A DNA stretch of 64,000 nt from the NCBI RefSeq assembly GCF_011764425.1, contig NZ_BLPF01000004.1, positions 434,001 to 498,000 on the forward strand. The letters run 5' to 3'. The position numbers and the translations under genes are program-made. The notes below the pieces were generated by a model. It saw only the letters and a list, made by a program, of their open reading frames with translations, ran no database searches and had not been told where the DNA came from. Source of the stretch: Phytohabitans houttuyneae (lineage in GTDB: Bacteria > Actinomycetota > Actinomycetes > Mycobacteriales > Micromonosporaceae). Below, in pieces: positions 45,508 through 57,649 of the stretch; the stretch's first letter is position 1; the number at the start of each line of letters is the position of its first letter.

Positions 45508-45950
45508 CCGCCCAGGATCAGGCCGCGCCTGGCGCGGTGGCCGCCGACGACGGGCGGTGGCGGCTGCGCCACCTGCCCATCCTGCTGGTCACCAGCGCGG
45601 TGGCGATCCTCGCCGGTGCGGTGATCGGTGGGCTGACCCGCGGCGGCGCCGGTGCGCTCGGCGCGGCGGTCGGCGTGGCCCTGCCCAGCGCCAGCTTCAC
45701 ACTGTCCACAGTGGTGCTCGCCTGGGCCGACAAGCAGAATCCCCGGCTGGTACTGCCGTTCGGCGTCGGCCTCTACATCATGAAGTACAGCGCGCTCGGC
45801 GGCGTCCTGGTCCTGGCCGGTGCCAGCGACTGGGCGGGTCTGGTGCCCTTCGGCTGGGGTGTAGCGGCGGGCATCGTGGCCTGGACCGGCGTCCACATCT
45901 GGTGGCTGGCCCGGGTTTGGCCGAAATATAGACAAGCCGCTGTGGAGTGA
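45504..45950 (+). CDS. Four-helix membrane protein, ATP-synthase-I-like
   Basis: A 148-residue protein with four membrane segments (about 25-45, 48-68, 83-103, 113-135), starting in an ATGA overlap with glyA. Weakly similar small proteins precede atp operons in actinobacteria and are assumed to help assemble the c-ring. No firm family assignment. The 173-base gap to atpI (45951-46123) probably carries the operon promoter. Confidence 0.6.
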   Translation: MTAQDQAAPGAVAADDGRWRLRHLPILLVTSAVAILAGAVIGGLTRGGAGALGAAVGVALPSASFTLSTVVLAWADKQNPRLVLPFGVGLYIMKYSALGGVLVLAGASDWAGLVPFGWGVAAGIVAWTGVHIWWLARVWPKYRQAAVE

Positions 45951-46123
45951 CGGGCGTCTCATGCATTTGGCGAACACCCGGCGAACGGTGGGCGGCCGGA
46001 CTTGCCTTTGAGGAGTAGCGTACGGGCACAGACGACTCCAGTCTCTCAGCGGCCCGCACAAGGCTCTTGCGTGGGGGGTGAGTCGCACCCTCAAAAACCC
46101 TCCCTGATATGGTTCGGCGCGTC

Positions 46124-46338
46124 ATGGCCGGTGACCAATCCCCCCAACCTCCTGACGGCGGCGGCGCCGGGCAGGGGTGGGTGGCGATCAGCTACCTCAT
46201 CGCGGGAATCGCGGTGTGGAGCTTCGCCGGTTGGCTGGTCGACCAATGGCTCGATCTCGGCGGAGTGCCGATCGGGATCGGGGCGGTGGTCGGCGCGGCC
46301 GGGGCATCTACCTGGTAGTCCGCCGGCTGGGCGTCTAG
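46124..46338 (+). CDS. atpI: ATP synthase accessory protein AtpI/AtpZ (one frameshift)
   Basis: A 71-residue two-helix membrane protein that aids c-ring and Mg transport in F-type synthases: GWVAISYLIAGIAVWSFAGW and GGVPIGIGAVVGAAGG. At 46301-46304 GGGG should be GGGGG. With the base added, it ends YLVVRRLGV and stops at 46336-46338, 16 bases before atpB. As written, it ends early at 46318. ATG 46124 is preferred to 46109. Confidence 0.85.
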
Positions 46339-46354
46339 AGGAGGGCGTGGCGCT

Positions 46355-47131
46355 GTGAGCAGCAGTATTGCGGCGGAGATCCCGTGGCCGCCGAGCGTGG
46401 AAGACTTCTTCCTGCCGCCGATCGTCGAGGGCGCTGACCCCTGGTTCACCAAGGTCACTGTGCTGGTGTGGGTGGCCGTCGCGGCCCTCATCATCTTCTT
46501 CCTGGTTACCTACCGGGACCCCAAGATTGTGCCGACGAAGCGCCAGTGGATCGCTGAGTCCATCTACGGTTTCGTGCGCAACAGCGTGGCCAAGGACCTG
46601 ATCGGGCACGAGGGCGTGCGGTTCGCGCCGTACCTGACGACGCTCTTCTGCTTCGTGCTGCTGACGAACCTCTTCGGCATCATCCCGGGCATCCAGATGT
46701 CGCCCAACTCGCACATCGCGTTCCCGGCGATCCTGGCGATCATCAGCTGGGTGCTCTTCAACGTTGTCGGCATCCGGCAGCACGGCTTCGCGAAGTACAT
46801 GCGAAACTCGCTGATCCCGCCGGCGCCGTGGTTCATCCTGCCGCTGCTGATTCCGATCGAGTTCGTCTCGACGTTCATCTTCCGCCCCTTCACCCTGGCG
46901 GTCCGGCTCTTCGCGAACATGTTCGCCGGCCACATGATCCTGCTGGTGTTCACGCTCGGCGGGTTCGTGATGCTCAACTCGAACGCGTGGCTCGCGCCGG
47001 TGTCGCTCCTGTCCTGGCTGATGGCGATCGCGCTGACGTTCCTCGAGGCGATGGTCATCGTCCTGCAGGCGTACGTCTTCACCGTGCTGACGGCCAGCTA
47101 CATCCAGGGCGCGCTCGCCGAAGAGCACTGA
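46355..47131 (+). CDS. atpB: ATP synthase subunit a
   Basis: A 258-residue membrane protein of the Fo proton channel. The essential Arg lies in ALAVRLFANMFAGH (here FTLAVRLFANMFAG, about residue 185). Five or more membrane segments are present. GTG start, GAGGAGGGCG just upstream. Confidence 0.97.
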   Translation: MSSSIAAEIPWPPSVEDFFLPPIVEGADPWFTKVTVLVWVAVAALIIFFLVTYRDPKIVPTKRQWIAESIYGFVRNSVAKDLIGHEGVRFAPYLTTLFCFVLLTNLFGIIPGIQMSPNSHIAFPAILAIISWVLFNVVGIRQHGFAKYMRNSLIPPAPWFILPLLIPIEFVSTFIFRPFTLAVRLFANMFAGHMILLVFTLGGFVMLNSNAWLAPVSLLSWLMAIALTFLEAMVIVLQAYVFTVLTASYIQGALAEEH

Positions 47132-47178
47132 GATCTGTTAGTTCCGTCGTCCCGCGCGTGACTAACACGCCGCGATAA

Positions 47179-47421
<243 letters not shown>

Positions 47422-47444
47422 CAGCCTTCCGAACGGAGGTTCCG

Positions 47445-47980
47445 ATGTACTTTTTCGCCGCCGAGGGGGCGAGGAGCACAACCCGATCATCCCGATCTGG
47501 CAAGAGATCGTGGTCGGCACGATTGCTTTCGCCCTGCTGTGCTTCATCCTCATGAAGTTCGTCTTCCCGCGCATGGAGAAGACCTTCCAGGCGAGGGTCG
47601 AGGCCATCGAGGGCGGCATCCAGCGGGCCGAGGCGGCGCAGGCCGAGGCAAACCAGCTGCTCGAGCAGTACCGGGCACAGCTGGCCGAGGCCCGTACGGA
47701 CGCCGCCCGGATCCGGGACGACGCGCGCGCAGACGCCGAGGGCATCCGGCAGGACGTTCTCGCGAAGGCGCGGGAGGAGTCCGACCGCATCATCGCGGCG
47801 GGCAAGGAGCAGCTCGCGGCAGAGCGGGCGACGATCGTCCGTGAGCTGCGGACCGAGGTCGGCACGCTTGCCGTCGACCTGGCCGGCAAGATCGTGGGCG
47901 AGTCGCTGGCCGACGAGGCGCGGCGCAAGGGCACGGTCGAGCGCTTCCTGACCGACCTCGAGAGCACCGGGGCCCGCTGA
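47445..47980 (+). CDS. atpF: ATP synthase subunit b (one frameshift near the 5' end)
   Basis: A peripheral-stalk protein: one N-terminal membrane segment (TIAFALLCFILMKFV) and a long charged coiled coil. The true start is ATG 47445 after CGGAGGT. At 47465-47469 GGGGG must be GGGGGG to join MYFFAAEG to EEHNPIIPIWQEIV. As written, only an internal start at 47510 is open. The stop overlaps atpH by one base. Confidence 0.92.
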
Positions 47981-48801
47981 TGCAGGTAGCGAGCCGGGAG
48001 TCGTACACCGCCGCCGCAGAGCGGTTGGAGGCGCACGCCCGCCGGGCCAACCCGCAGACGATCGCCGGTACCGCCGGCGACCTGCTCGCGGTGGCCGACC
48101 TGCTGCGGCGTGAGCCGCGGCTGCGCCGGGCGCTCTCGGACCCGGCCCGCAGCGGTCAAGACCGCCAAGGGCTGCTGTCCAGCCTGCTGGGCAACAAGGT
48201 CGGCAAGCCGGCGGTCGAGATGGCCGGCGCGCTCGTGGCCGGACGGTGGTCGGCGCCGTCCGAGCTGCTGGACGCGACCGAGCGGCTCGGCGTGGAGGCG
48301 TTACTCGCCAGCGCCGACCGGGCTGGCGACCTCGGTGAGGTGGAAGACGAGCTGTTCCGTTTCGGGCAGGTGGTCTCCGCCGACCCGGCGCTGGCCGGTG
48401 CGCTGGGCGACGTCGTCTCACCGGCGGCTCAGCGGGCCACGCTCGCGCGGGCGCTGCTCGAAGGCAAGGCCAAGCCGGTGACCGTCCGGCTGGTCGAGGT
48501 GGCGCTGGCCGGCTTCGGCGGGCGCTCGTTCGACGGCTCGCTGACCAGGCTGGTCGAGCTCGCCGCGGACCGGCGGGACCGCCAGGTGGCGTACGTCACC
48601 GTGGCCGCCCCGCTGACCGACGAGGAAGAGCGCCGGCTGGGCGCCAAGCTCGCCGAACTGTACGGTCGAGAGGTCTCCGTAAAGCAGGTTGTGCGGCCGG
48701 AGATCCTCGGCGGGATGAGTGTGCGGGTCGGCTCCGACCTGTACGACGGCACGGTCCTGCGCCGGCTCACCGACACACGCAACGCGCTCGCGAAGCGCTA
48801 A
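47980..48801 (+). CDS. atpH: ATP synthase subunit delta, long actinobacterial form
   Basis: A 273-residue protein, longer than the 180 residues of E. coli delta, as usual in actinobacteria, with an extended N-terminal part before the canonical helical domain. The conserved end [21 protein letters not shown] is present. It joins F1 to the b stalk. Confidence 0.93.
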   Translation: MQVASRESYTAAAERLEAHARRANPQTIAGTAGDLLAVADLLRREPRLRRALSDPARSGQDRQGLLSSLLGNKVGKPAVEMAGALVAGRWSAPSELLDATERLGVEALLASADRAGDLGEVEDELFRFGQVVSADPALAGALGDVVSPAAQRATLARALLEGKAKPVTVRLVEVALAGFGGRSFDGSLTRLVELAADRRDRQVAYVTVAAPLTDEEERRLGAKLAELYGREVSVKQVVRPEILGGMSVRVGSDLYDGTVLRRLTDTRNALAKR

Positions 48802-48841
48802 GGCCCGCTTTGTACCACTCGAACCCAGAAGGAAGCTGAGG

Positions 48842-50482
48842 ATGGCCGAGCTGACCATCTCTACGGAGGAGATCCGCGGCGCCCTGGAGCGCTACGTCTC
48901 CTCCTACACGCCCGACATCTCCCGCGAGGAGGTCGGCACCGTCACCGACGCCGGCGACGGTATCGCCCACGTCGAGGGCCTGCCTTCGACGATGGCCAAC
49001 GAGCTCCTGGAGTTCGAGGACGGCACGCTGGGCGTGGCGCTCAACCTCGACGTCCGCGAGATCGGTGTGGTGGTCCTCGGCGAGTTCGCCGGCATCGAGG
49101 AAGGCCAGAGCGTCAAGCGCACCGGCCGGGTGCTCTCGGTGCCGGTCGGCGACAAGTTCCTCGGCCGCGTGGTCAACCCGCTCGGCCAGCCGATCGACGG
49201 TCTCGGCGACATCGAAAACGAGGGCTTCCGCGAGCTTGAGCTCCAGGCGCCCAACGTCATGGCCCGCCAGCCGGTGAAGGAAGCCCTCCAGACCGGCATC
49301 AAGGCCATCGACGCGATGACCGCGATCGGCCGGGGCCAGCGGCAGCTGATCATCGGCGACCGCAAGACCGGCAAGACCACCGTCGCGCTGGACACGATCC
49401 TCAACCAGCGTGCCAACTGGGAGTCCGGCGACCCGGCCAAGCAGGTGCGCTGCATCTACGTCGCGATCGGCCAGAAGGCCTCCACTGTCGCGTCGGTGAA
49501 GGGCATCCTCGAAGAGCACGGCGCGATGGAGTACACCACCATCGTCGCGTCGCCCGCCTCCGACCCGGCCGGCTTCAAGTACCTGGCTCCGTACGCCGGC
49601 TCGTCCATCGGACAGCACTGGATGTACGCGGGCAAGCACGTGCTCATCGTCTTCGACGACCTGAGCAAGCAGGCCGAGGCGTACCGCGCGGTGTCGCTGC
49701 TGCTGCGCCGCCCGCCGGGCCGCGAGGCGTACCCCGGTGACGTCTTCTACCTGCACTCCCGCCTCCTGGAGCGCTGCGCGAAGCTCTCCGACGAGATGGG
49801 TGCCGGCTCGATGACCGGCCTGCCGATCATCGAGACGAAGGCCAACGACATCTCGGCGTTCATCCCGACGAACGTCATCTCGATCACCGACGGCCAGATC
49901 TTCCTGGAGTCCGACCTGTTCAACCAGGGCGTGCGTCCGGCGATCAACGTCGGTACCTCGGTCTCCCGGGTCGGCGGCGCCGCGCAGGTCAAGCCGCTGC
50001 GCAAGGTGGCCGGCCGGCTCCGCCTGGACCTGGCCCAGTTCCGCGAGCTGGAGGCGTTCGCCGCGTTCGCGTCCGACCTCGACCGGGCCTCCCGCGCCCA
50101 GCTGGAGCGGGGCTCGCGCCTCGTCGAGCTGCTCAAGCAGCCGAACTACTCGCCGTACCCGGTGGAGGAGCAGGTCGTCTCGATCTGGGCCGGCACCGAG
50201 GGCAAGCTGGACGACGTTCCGGTGAGCGAGGTCCGGCGCTTCGAGGCGGAGTTCCTCGAGTTCCTGCGCCACTCGTACAAGCCGACGCTGCAGTCCATCG
50301 CCGACAACAACTGGGACGACGACATCACGAACGGCCTCGACGAGGCGATCGTGAAGTTCAAGCAGATGTTCCTGGCGAAGGAGACCAGCCCGATCGGTCG
50401 CGAGGCGGACGCTCAGGCGCTGGAGGGTGACGAGGAGACCGAGAAGGTCACCCGCTACCGCGACACCCCGACCGAGAAGTAG
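48842..50482 (+). CDS. atpA: ATP synthase subunit alpha
   Basis: A 546-residue non-catalytic nucleotide-binding subunit with Walker [14 protein letters not shown]. The normal start is [21 protein letters not shown] at ATG 48842. The actinobacterial C-terminal extension of about 30 charged residues, seen in mycobacteria to restrain ATP hydrolysis, appears to be present ([14 protein letters not shown]). Confidence 0.97.
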   Translation: MAELTISTEEIRGALERYVSSYTPDISREEVGTVTDAGDGIAHVEGLPSTMANELLEFEDGTLGVALNLDVREIGVVVLGEFAGIEEGQSVKRTGRVLSVPVGDKFLGRVVNPLGQPIDGLGDIENEGFRELELQAPNVMARQPVKEALQTGIKAIDAMTAIGRGQRQLIIGDRKTGKTTVALDTILNQRANWESGDPAKQVRCIYVAIGQKASTVASVKGILEEHGAMEYTTIVASPASDPAGFKYLAPYAGSSIGQHWMYAGKHVLIVFDDLSKQAEAYRAVSLLLRRPPGREAYPGDVFYLHSRLLERCAKLSDEMGAGSMTGLPIIETKANDISAFIPTNVISITDGQIFLESDLFNQGVRPAINVGTSVSRVGGAAQVKPLRKVAGRLRLDLAQFRELEAFAAFASDLDRASRAQLERGSRLVELLKQPNYSPYPVEEQVVSIWAGTEGKLDDVPVSEVRRFEAEFLEFLRHSYKPTLQSIADNNWDDDITNGLDEAIVKFKQMFLAKETSPIGREADAQALEGDEETEKVTRYRDTPTEK

Positions 50483-50494
50483 TAGGGACGACCC

Positions 50495-52863
<2,369 letters not shown>

Positions 52864-52879
52864 TCTGTCCTGCTTCGAC

Positions 52880-52914
52880 CCGAGGCGCCCGCCATTTCGT
52901 GGCGGGCGCCTCGG
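52880..52914 (+). terminator. Strong hairpin between atpD and the LCP gene
   Basis: CCGAGGCGCCCGCCA (52880-52894) pairs perfectly over 15 bases with 52900-52914 around TTTCG, 16 bases after the atpD stop, followed by TCTATAT. It should end most transcripts before atpC. Confidence 0.9.
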
Positions 52915-53000
52915 TCTATATGGAGCTACGTTTGGGTAGCAAACCTTCACGCCCTCTGGATCCGTCTTACCTGTAGAGGGGTTCGTGATTGGAGGGTCGC

Positions 53001-54101
53001 GTGGGCAAGGCGAGCCGTCGACTGCCCAGATGGGCGGTCCTCTGCACCATCTTCGGTACGCTCCTGCTGCTCGGCAGCGGGGGCACCCTGCTCGCCAGCG
53101 AGGTGCTCCTGTCCCGCTACGAGGGCTCGGTCAAGACAGCCGACCTCTTCGGCGACCAGACCGGCCCGACACCCGAGCCCAAGACCGACATCAAGGGCCC
53201 GTTCAACATCCTGCTGGTCGGCATCGACCCGCGCCTCGACAACCCCAACGAGCCGCCACGCTCCGACTCGATCATCATCATGCACGTGCCGGACGCGCAC
53301 GACCGGGCGTACCTCTTCTCCATCCCGCGCGACCTGCTTGTCGACATCCCGCCGTTTCCGAAGGCCGACTTCCGGGGCGGGCGCGACAAAATCAACGCCG
53401 CGATGGCGTACGGGAGCCGCGTGCCCGGCAAGGAGGTGCCCGACCCGGCCCGCGGCTTCGAGCTCCTGGCCAACACGATCTCGCGGTACACGGGCATCAA
53501 GCGCTTCGACGCCGGCGCGATCGTCAACTTCCAGGGTTTCCGCAAGATCGTCGACGCCATGGGCGGGGTCACGATGACCCTCGACATGGACATCCGCTCC
53601 GAGCACCTCAAGCCGGACGGCAGCGGGCGCAACGGCAACCCCAACGGCGATGGGTACGTGGGGCCGCAGAAGGTCTACAAGAAGGGCACCCACCACCTGA
53701 AGGGCTGGGAGGCGCTCGACATCGTGCGGCAGCGCAAGACCGTGGGCGGCGACTACGTGCGGCAGCGGCACCAGCAGCAGTTTCTGAAGGCGATGGTCAA
53801 CCAGGCGTTCAGCAAGGACGTGGTGACCAACCCGATCAAGCTCGACAACGTGCTGCGCGCCGCCGGCCAGTCCCTCGTCTTCAACGGCCGGGGCCACAGC
53901 GTTATCGACTACGCCATCACTTTGCGCAACATCCGTTCCAGCACCATCACAATGGTCAAACTGCCCGGCGAGGGCGTCGGCACCGGCCGAAACTACCGGG
54001 GTGAGCAGCTTGTTGCCCCGTCGAAGGACTTTTTCGCCGCGGTACGCAACGACACCGTCGACACGTTCATGGGGTCGCATCCTGAGCTGATCAGCAAGTG
54101 A
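53001..54101 (+). CDS. LytR-CpsA-Psr (LCP) family cell-wall glycopolymer ligase
   Basis: A 366-residue type II membrane protein: N-terminal anchor (about 14-34) and an extracellular LCP domain with FNILLVGIDPR, RSDSIIIMHV, FSIPRDLLVDIP, INAAMAYG and DIVRQRKT. These enzymes attach teichoic acids, arabinogalactan or similar polymers to peptidoglycan. GGAGGG lies 4 bases before GTG 53001. It sits between atpD and atpC. Confidence 0.92.
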   Translation: MGKASRRLPRWAVLCTIFGTLLLLGSGGTLLASEVLLSRYEGSVKTADLFGDQTGPTPEPKTDIKGPFNILLVGIDPRLDNPNEPPRSDSIIIMHVPDAHDRAYLFSIPRDLLVDIPPFPKADFRGGRDKINAAMAYGSRVPGKEVPDPARGFELLANTISRYTGIKRFDAGAIVNFQGFRKIVDAMGGVTMTLDMDIRSEHLKPDGSGRNGNPNGDGYVGPQKVYKKGTHHLKGWEALDIVRQRKTVGGDYVRQRHQQQFLKAMVNQAFSKDVVTNPIKLDNVLRAAGQSLVFNGRGHSVIDYAITLRNIRSSTITMVKLPGEGVGTGRNYRGEQLVAPSKDFFAAVRNDTVDTFMGSHPELISK

Positions 54102-54160
54102 TGTACGCCTTGTGACTGTGTTACGCGCCACCCTCGTTGGGGCGGTGTGGGATCGCTGTC

Positions 54161-54166
54161 TAAACT
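54161..54166 (+). promoter_or_regulatory. Candidate -10 box for atpC
   Basis: TAAACT 33 bases before the atpC TTG start, in the 98-base gap after the LCP gene. With the hairpin after atpD, a separate promoter would be needed for atpC. Confidence 0.35.
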
Positions 54167-54199
54167 CGGTCTAATCCCCAAAGTCCCGAGGAGACAGCG

Positions 54200-54481
54200 T
54201 TGGCAAGCCAGCTGCACGTCGAGGTCGTAGCGGTCGAGGAAAAGGTCTGGTCCGGCGAGGCCGAGATGCTCATCGCGCGGACCACCGAGGGTGAGCTGGG
54301 TGTGCTCCCCGGCCACGCTCCGCTGCTCGGGCAGCTCGCCGAGCCGAGCCAGGTCAGGGTCAAGGTCTCCGGAGGCGAGGAGATCGCCTACGACGTGGCC
54401 GGTGGCTTCCTTTCCATCACGGACGAGGGCGTGACGGTGCTCGCGGAGAGCGCCGAGCAGGCCACTCCAGCCACCCGCTGA
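54200..54481 (+). CDS. atpC: ATP synthase subunit epsilon
   Basis: A 93-residue protein: beta-sandwich start LHVEVVAVEEKVWSGEAEM and LPGHAPLLGQL. The family's C-terminal helical hairpin is very short, as in other actinobacteria. TTG start after GAGGAG. It is split from atpD by a terminator and the LCP gene. Confidence 0.95.
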   Translation: MASQLHVEVVAVEEKVWSGEAEMLIARTTEGELGVLPGHAPLLGQLAEPSQVRVKVSGGEEIAYDVAGGFLSITDEGVTVLAESAEQATPATR

Positions 54482-54491
54482 CCGCACGCCG

Positions 54492-54938
54492 ATGCTGGTC
54501 TTGGAGTGGATCGGGATCGGCGTACTCATCCTGCTCGCCTTCGTAGCGGCGCTGTTCGTTCGCCGCGCCCTGATGGCGCGTTCCGGCACCATCAAGCTCA
54601 ACCTCCGCGTGTCCACAATGCTCGACGGCCGCGGATGGTCACCCGGCTTCGGTCGCTTCGTCGGCGACGAGCTGCGCTTCTACCGCATGTTCAGCCTCGC
54701 CATCCGCCCCAAGCGCCGCCTCTCCCGCGAGACCTTGGTGGTGGAGCGCCGGCGCAGGCCGGAAGGCCAGGAGCTGATGAGCATGCCCACCGACTGGATC
54801 ATCCTGCGCTGTCTGAGCCACCAGGCTCCCGTCGAGATCGCCATGGCCAAGTCGACGGTGACCGGTTTCATGTCATGGCTGGAGGCCGCCCCACCCGGGG
54901 CGGTCTCTTCGTTTTCCAGCCACCCACTGGCCGGCTAG
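54492..54938 (+). CDS. DUF2550 membrane protein
   Basis: A 148-residue protein: one N-terminal membrane segment (GIGVLILLAFVAALFV) followed by a basic cytoplasmic DUF2550 region (GDELRFYRMFSLAIRPKRR; DWIILRCL). It follows atpC by 10 bases and is conserved after atpC and before murA in actinobacteria. The role is unknown. Confidence 0.88.
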   Translation: MLVLEWIGIGVLILLAFVAALFVRRALMARSGTIKLNLRVSTMLDGRGWSPGFGRFVGDELRFYRMFSLAIRPKRRLSRETLVVERRRRPEGQELMSMPTDWIILRCLSHQAPVEIAMAKSTVTGFMSWLEAAPPGAVSSFSSHPLAG

Positions 54939-55088
54939 CCCGCGGGACGTCGGATCCCGCCGAGTCGCCGATCGCGTGAGCCTCGGCCCGGGTGGCTTCC
55001 GGCGGGTGGCGTCTTGGATCCCGGCTCGTGCCGAACCCGCCTGTCTGCCCCTGACGCTGGGTGCGCGGGTGTCGCGCGGCAGGTGCCT

Positions 55089-55117
55089 CTCAAGCTGGGC
55101 GCACGGATGCGCCCAGC
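55089..55117. repeat. Hairpin repeat shared with the hom-thrC gap
   Basis: GCTGGGCGCA (55094-55103 after CTCAA) pairs with TGCGCCCAGC (55108-55117) around CGGA. The 27 bases from 55089 recur inverted at 18601-18627. The rest of 54939-55943 shows no convincing gene in any frame. Confidence 0.75.
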
Positions 55118-55176
55118 GGACCAACCGACGCCGGGCGCTCGCACCCTGGCTAGGGGTGCCGTCGAATGCGAGGGCA

Positions 55177-55238
55177 GTTGATCAGGGAGTTCGTGGGTGG
55201 ACACGCCGGCAGACACGCCCACCAACTCCCTGATCAAC
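55177..55238. repeat. Long inverted repeat in the DUF2550-lipoprotein gap
   Basis: GTTGATCAGGGAGTT (55177-55191) and its perfect complement (55224-55238) flank a stem that continues inwards with mismatches to a 15-base loop. Motifs like this are frequent between genes in Micromonosporaceae (from memory). Confidence 0.8.
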
Positions 55239-55943
55239 GGGGAGAGGCACGTCCCGCCGGGCCTCAGGCTGCAGGCGAGAAGGCCCGGCACTGACAGACC
55301 CGGCCGGTGCCCGAGCGGCGTGGTACTCGGGTGCCGGTCGAGGGGCACGGGGCCTGTCCGAGCGCGCCGACCGTCCCAGTCGGAGAGACAGCCCGCGCTC
55401 GCTGTGCTGGGTTGCTTGCCCAACCCCCGCGGGCGCACGGGTCGCGACGACTAAGCGCGGTAGCTCGACGCTCCGAGATCCCAAAGCCAGCCTGGCTCGA
55501 AGATCCTCCCGGTGGTGACCACCAGCCCTCGCTGTCCTCGCCGGTCGGCTGAGCGGCGGCCGGTGACCGGTGAACGTCGATAGCCATCGCACCAGCCCCC
55601 CGTTGTCTCGGCATCCTTGCGACTGCGCTGGGACCAGATCACCACCGAGCCCACACGACGAGCGGACGGCGCAGTGTCCAGACGACGATCGGCCGCGCTG
55701 GGCACGGACCACGATCGGCGGCGGCAAGCCCACCCGATGGCCGGGCGGCGACGGGGCACCGGTGGCGCTGAGCCCGCACGACGACCGGCGGCACCGGGCG
55801 TAACCCGCGAACAACACCCGCGCCCACCACTGCCGGCGAGCACGGGCCGCACAAGGATTGGCCAGGCTCATAAGCGCCCCAGGAGCACCTCGCGCGGGTC
55901 GCGGCGCCGAGCAGCCGACGGTGCGGGACCCGACGAACAGGGC

Positions 55944-57028
55944 CTACGCCGCGGTCGTGAGCCAGAGGCGCGCGGTCCTACCGTCGTCCGTGGCCAGTAG
56001 CACCGTGTCGCCGCTTACCGCGGTCGCCGCCACCGTCTGGGCGGTGACCGGCAGGGGCCGGGCATTGACGCCTCCTCCCACGTAGCGCCGCCGTCGCGGG
56101 TGGTCCACAGGCGGCACGACGAGCCCGCCGCCGCGGTCATCACGCCGAGGTCCCCGGCGGCGGACAGCGTGAGGAAGCGCCAGCCGTTCGCGTCGCCGAA
56201 GCCGCCGCGTTTCTGCCAGGCTGTGCCGTCGTACCACCAGGCGCCCGCCGGGCCCACGCCCAGCGTGCCGCCGCCCAGCGGGGTGACCAGCGCGAGCGGG
56301 CCGCCCACCGGGACCGGGGTCCAGGCCGTGCCGTCCTTTGAGGTCCAGGAGGCGCCGGTCAGTGTCGTGCCGTACGCCTCGCCGGACACCAGCCAGCCGC
56401 CGCCCGGCAGTGGTGCCACGTCCGTGCCACGCGCGGACGAGCCGGGGGCGACGAGGGAGCGGTCGAAGGTGGCGCCGTCCGCCGAGTGCCAGAGCGCGGG
56501 GCCGGGTGAGCCGTCCGGGCCGAGCCAGTTGCCGACGATGGCCCAGGCGGCCGGCGCTTCAAGCGAGGCGGCGACCGCGCCGACGCCCACCGAGTCCTGG
56601 CCGCCGAACTGGACGAACGCCGGCTCGTACTCCAGCCAGCTCCCGTCCGGGCGGCTGCGCCACGTGCTGGTCCGCGGGTTGCCGTGCGCGCCGCCCGAGG
56701 CCGCGCCCACCGCCACGGCGTCGGCGCCGCGGCAGGCGACCGTGAAGATCGTGCTCTGCCTGCCGTAGAAGCTGACGGGCGCGAGCCGTACCCCCGTCCA
56801 GGTCGTGCCGTCCGTGCTCCGCCACGCCGCGGGTCCGGTCGGGAGGCCGCCCACCGCGAGCCAGTGGTCTTCGCAGTATGCGACGTCCTGCACGGTGGCG
56901 GCGGTGGCCGGGAGCGTGACCTCGCGCCAGGTCAGCGCGCGGGGCGGGGGTGGGGCAGGGGGTGCCGGCGGCGGTGAGGAGCAGGAGGCGAGCGCGAGCG
57001 CGCACAGGGCGAGCGCTCCGCGCCTCAT
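55944..57028 (-). CDS. Secreted lipoprotein, sialidase/beta-propeller-like (one frameshift)
   Basis: A protein of about 360 residues with a lipoprotein signal (LALCALALASCSS, lipobox Cys at 16) and repeated WRSTDGTTWTG / WHSADGATF / WTSKDGTAW / WTTRDGGATW units, the Asp-box-like blades of a sialidase-type propeller. No catalytic residues could be assigned, so binding is as likely as hydrolysis. The frame breaks near 56071-56079 (a missing C). With it restored, the protein ends NARPLPVTAQTVAATAV...LTTAA and stops at 55944-55946. It shares ATGA with the adenosyltransferase upstream. Confidence 0.8.
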
Positions 57029-57585
57029 CTGTTGGCGCCCGGCACCCAGAGCACGTCGCCATCGGGATTTGCTGTTCTCGCCAGGATGAACAGCAGATCG
57101 GACAGCCTATTGAGATACTTTGCCGGGAGGGTGCCGGTTCGTTCGGGATCGGCCTCCACCAGGGTCCACGCCGCGCGCTCGGCGCGGCGCGCTACTGTGC
57201 GCGCCACGTGCAGCAGCGCGGCGCCCGGCGTGCCACCCGGCAACACGAAGGAGTCGAGTGTGGACAGTCGCGCGTTGAAGTCGTCGCAACAGCCTTCGAG
57301 GCGGGTCACGTACGCCTCGGTCACGCGCAGGCCGGGCTCCGGCGACGGGTTTGCCAGGTCGGCGCCGAGGTCGAAGAGGTCGTTTTGCACCGTGGAGAGC
57401 ACGGCGCGCACCTCGTCGTCGAGCTGGCCCAGCGCGAGCGCGACGCCGATGGCGGCGTTGCACTCGTCCACATCGGCGTACGCCGCGATCCGCGGGTCTG
57501 TCTTCGACACCTTCTCGTTGTTGACGAGCCGGGTCGCGCCGGTGTCGCCGGCCTTCGTGTAGATCCTGGTGAGGTGAACGGCCAT
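57025..57585 (-). CDS. pduO: Cob(I)alamin adenosyltransferase, PduO type
   Basis: A 186-residue trimeric enzyme transferring adenosine from ATP to cob(I)alamin to make coenzyme B12. N-terminal [13 protein letters not shown], then [28 protein letters not shown] and [17 protein letters not shown] at 57583-57585. It is the first gene of a two-gene minus-strand unit. The B12-dependent mutase at 62.1 kb is a plausible client. Confidence 0.93.
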   Translation of the reverse strand: MAVHLTRIYTKAGDTGATRLVNNEKVSKTDPRIAAYADVDECNAAIGVALALGQLDDEVRAVLSTVQNDLFDLGADLANPSPEPGLRVTEAYVTRLEGCCDDFNARLSTLDSFVLPGGTPGAALLHVARTVARRAERAAWTLVEADPERTGTLPAKYLNRLSDLLFILARTANPDGDVLWVPGANR

Positions 57586-57649
57586 GAGCCTTAGCGTACG
57601 ACCGTCAGCATTCGCGGCCCCCGACACGGCGGTTGGCGAGGCTTCTACG

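Noticed and set aside
55182-55871. 229-codon open frame on the minus strand after DUF2550
   Set aside because: Arg/Pro/Ser/Ala-rich with no domain, no start signal, and overlapped by open frames on the other strand. High-GC artefact.
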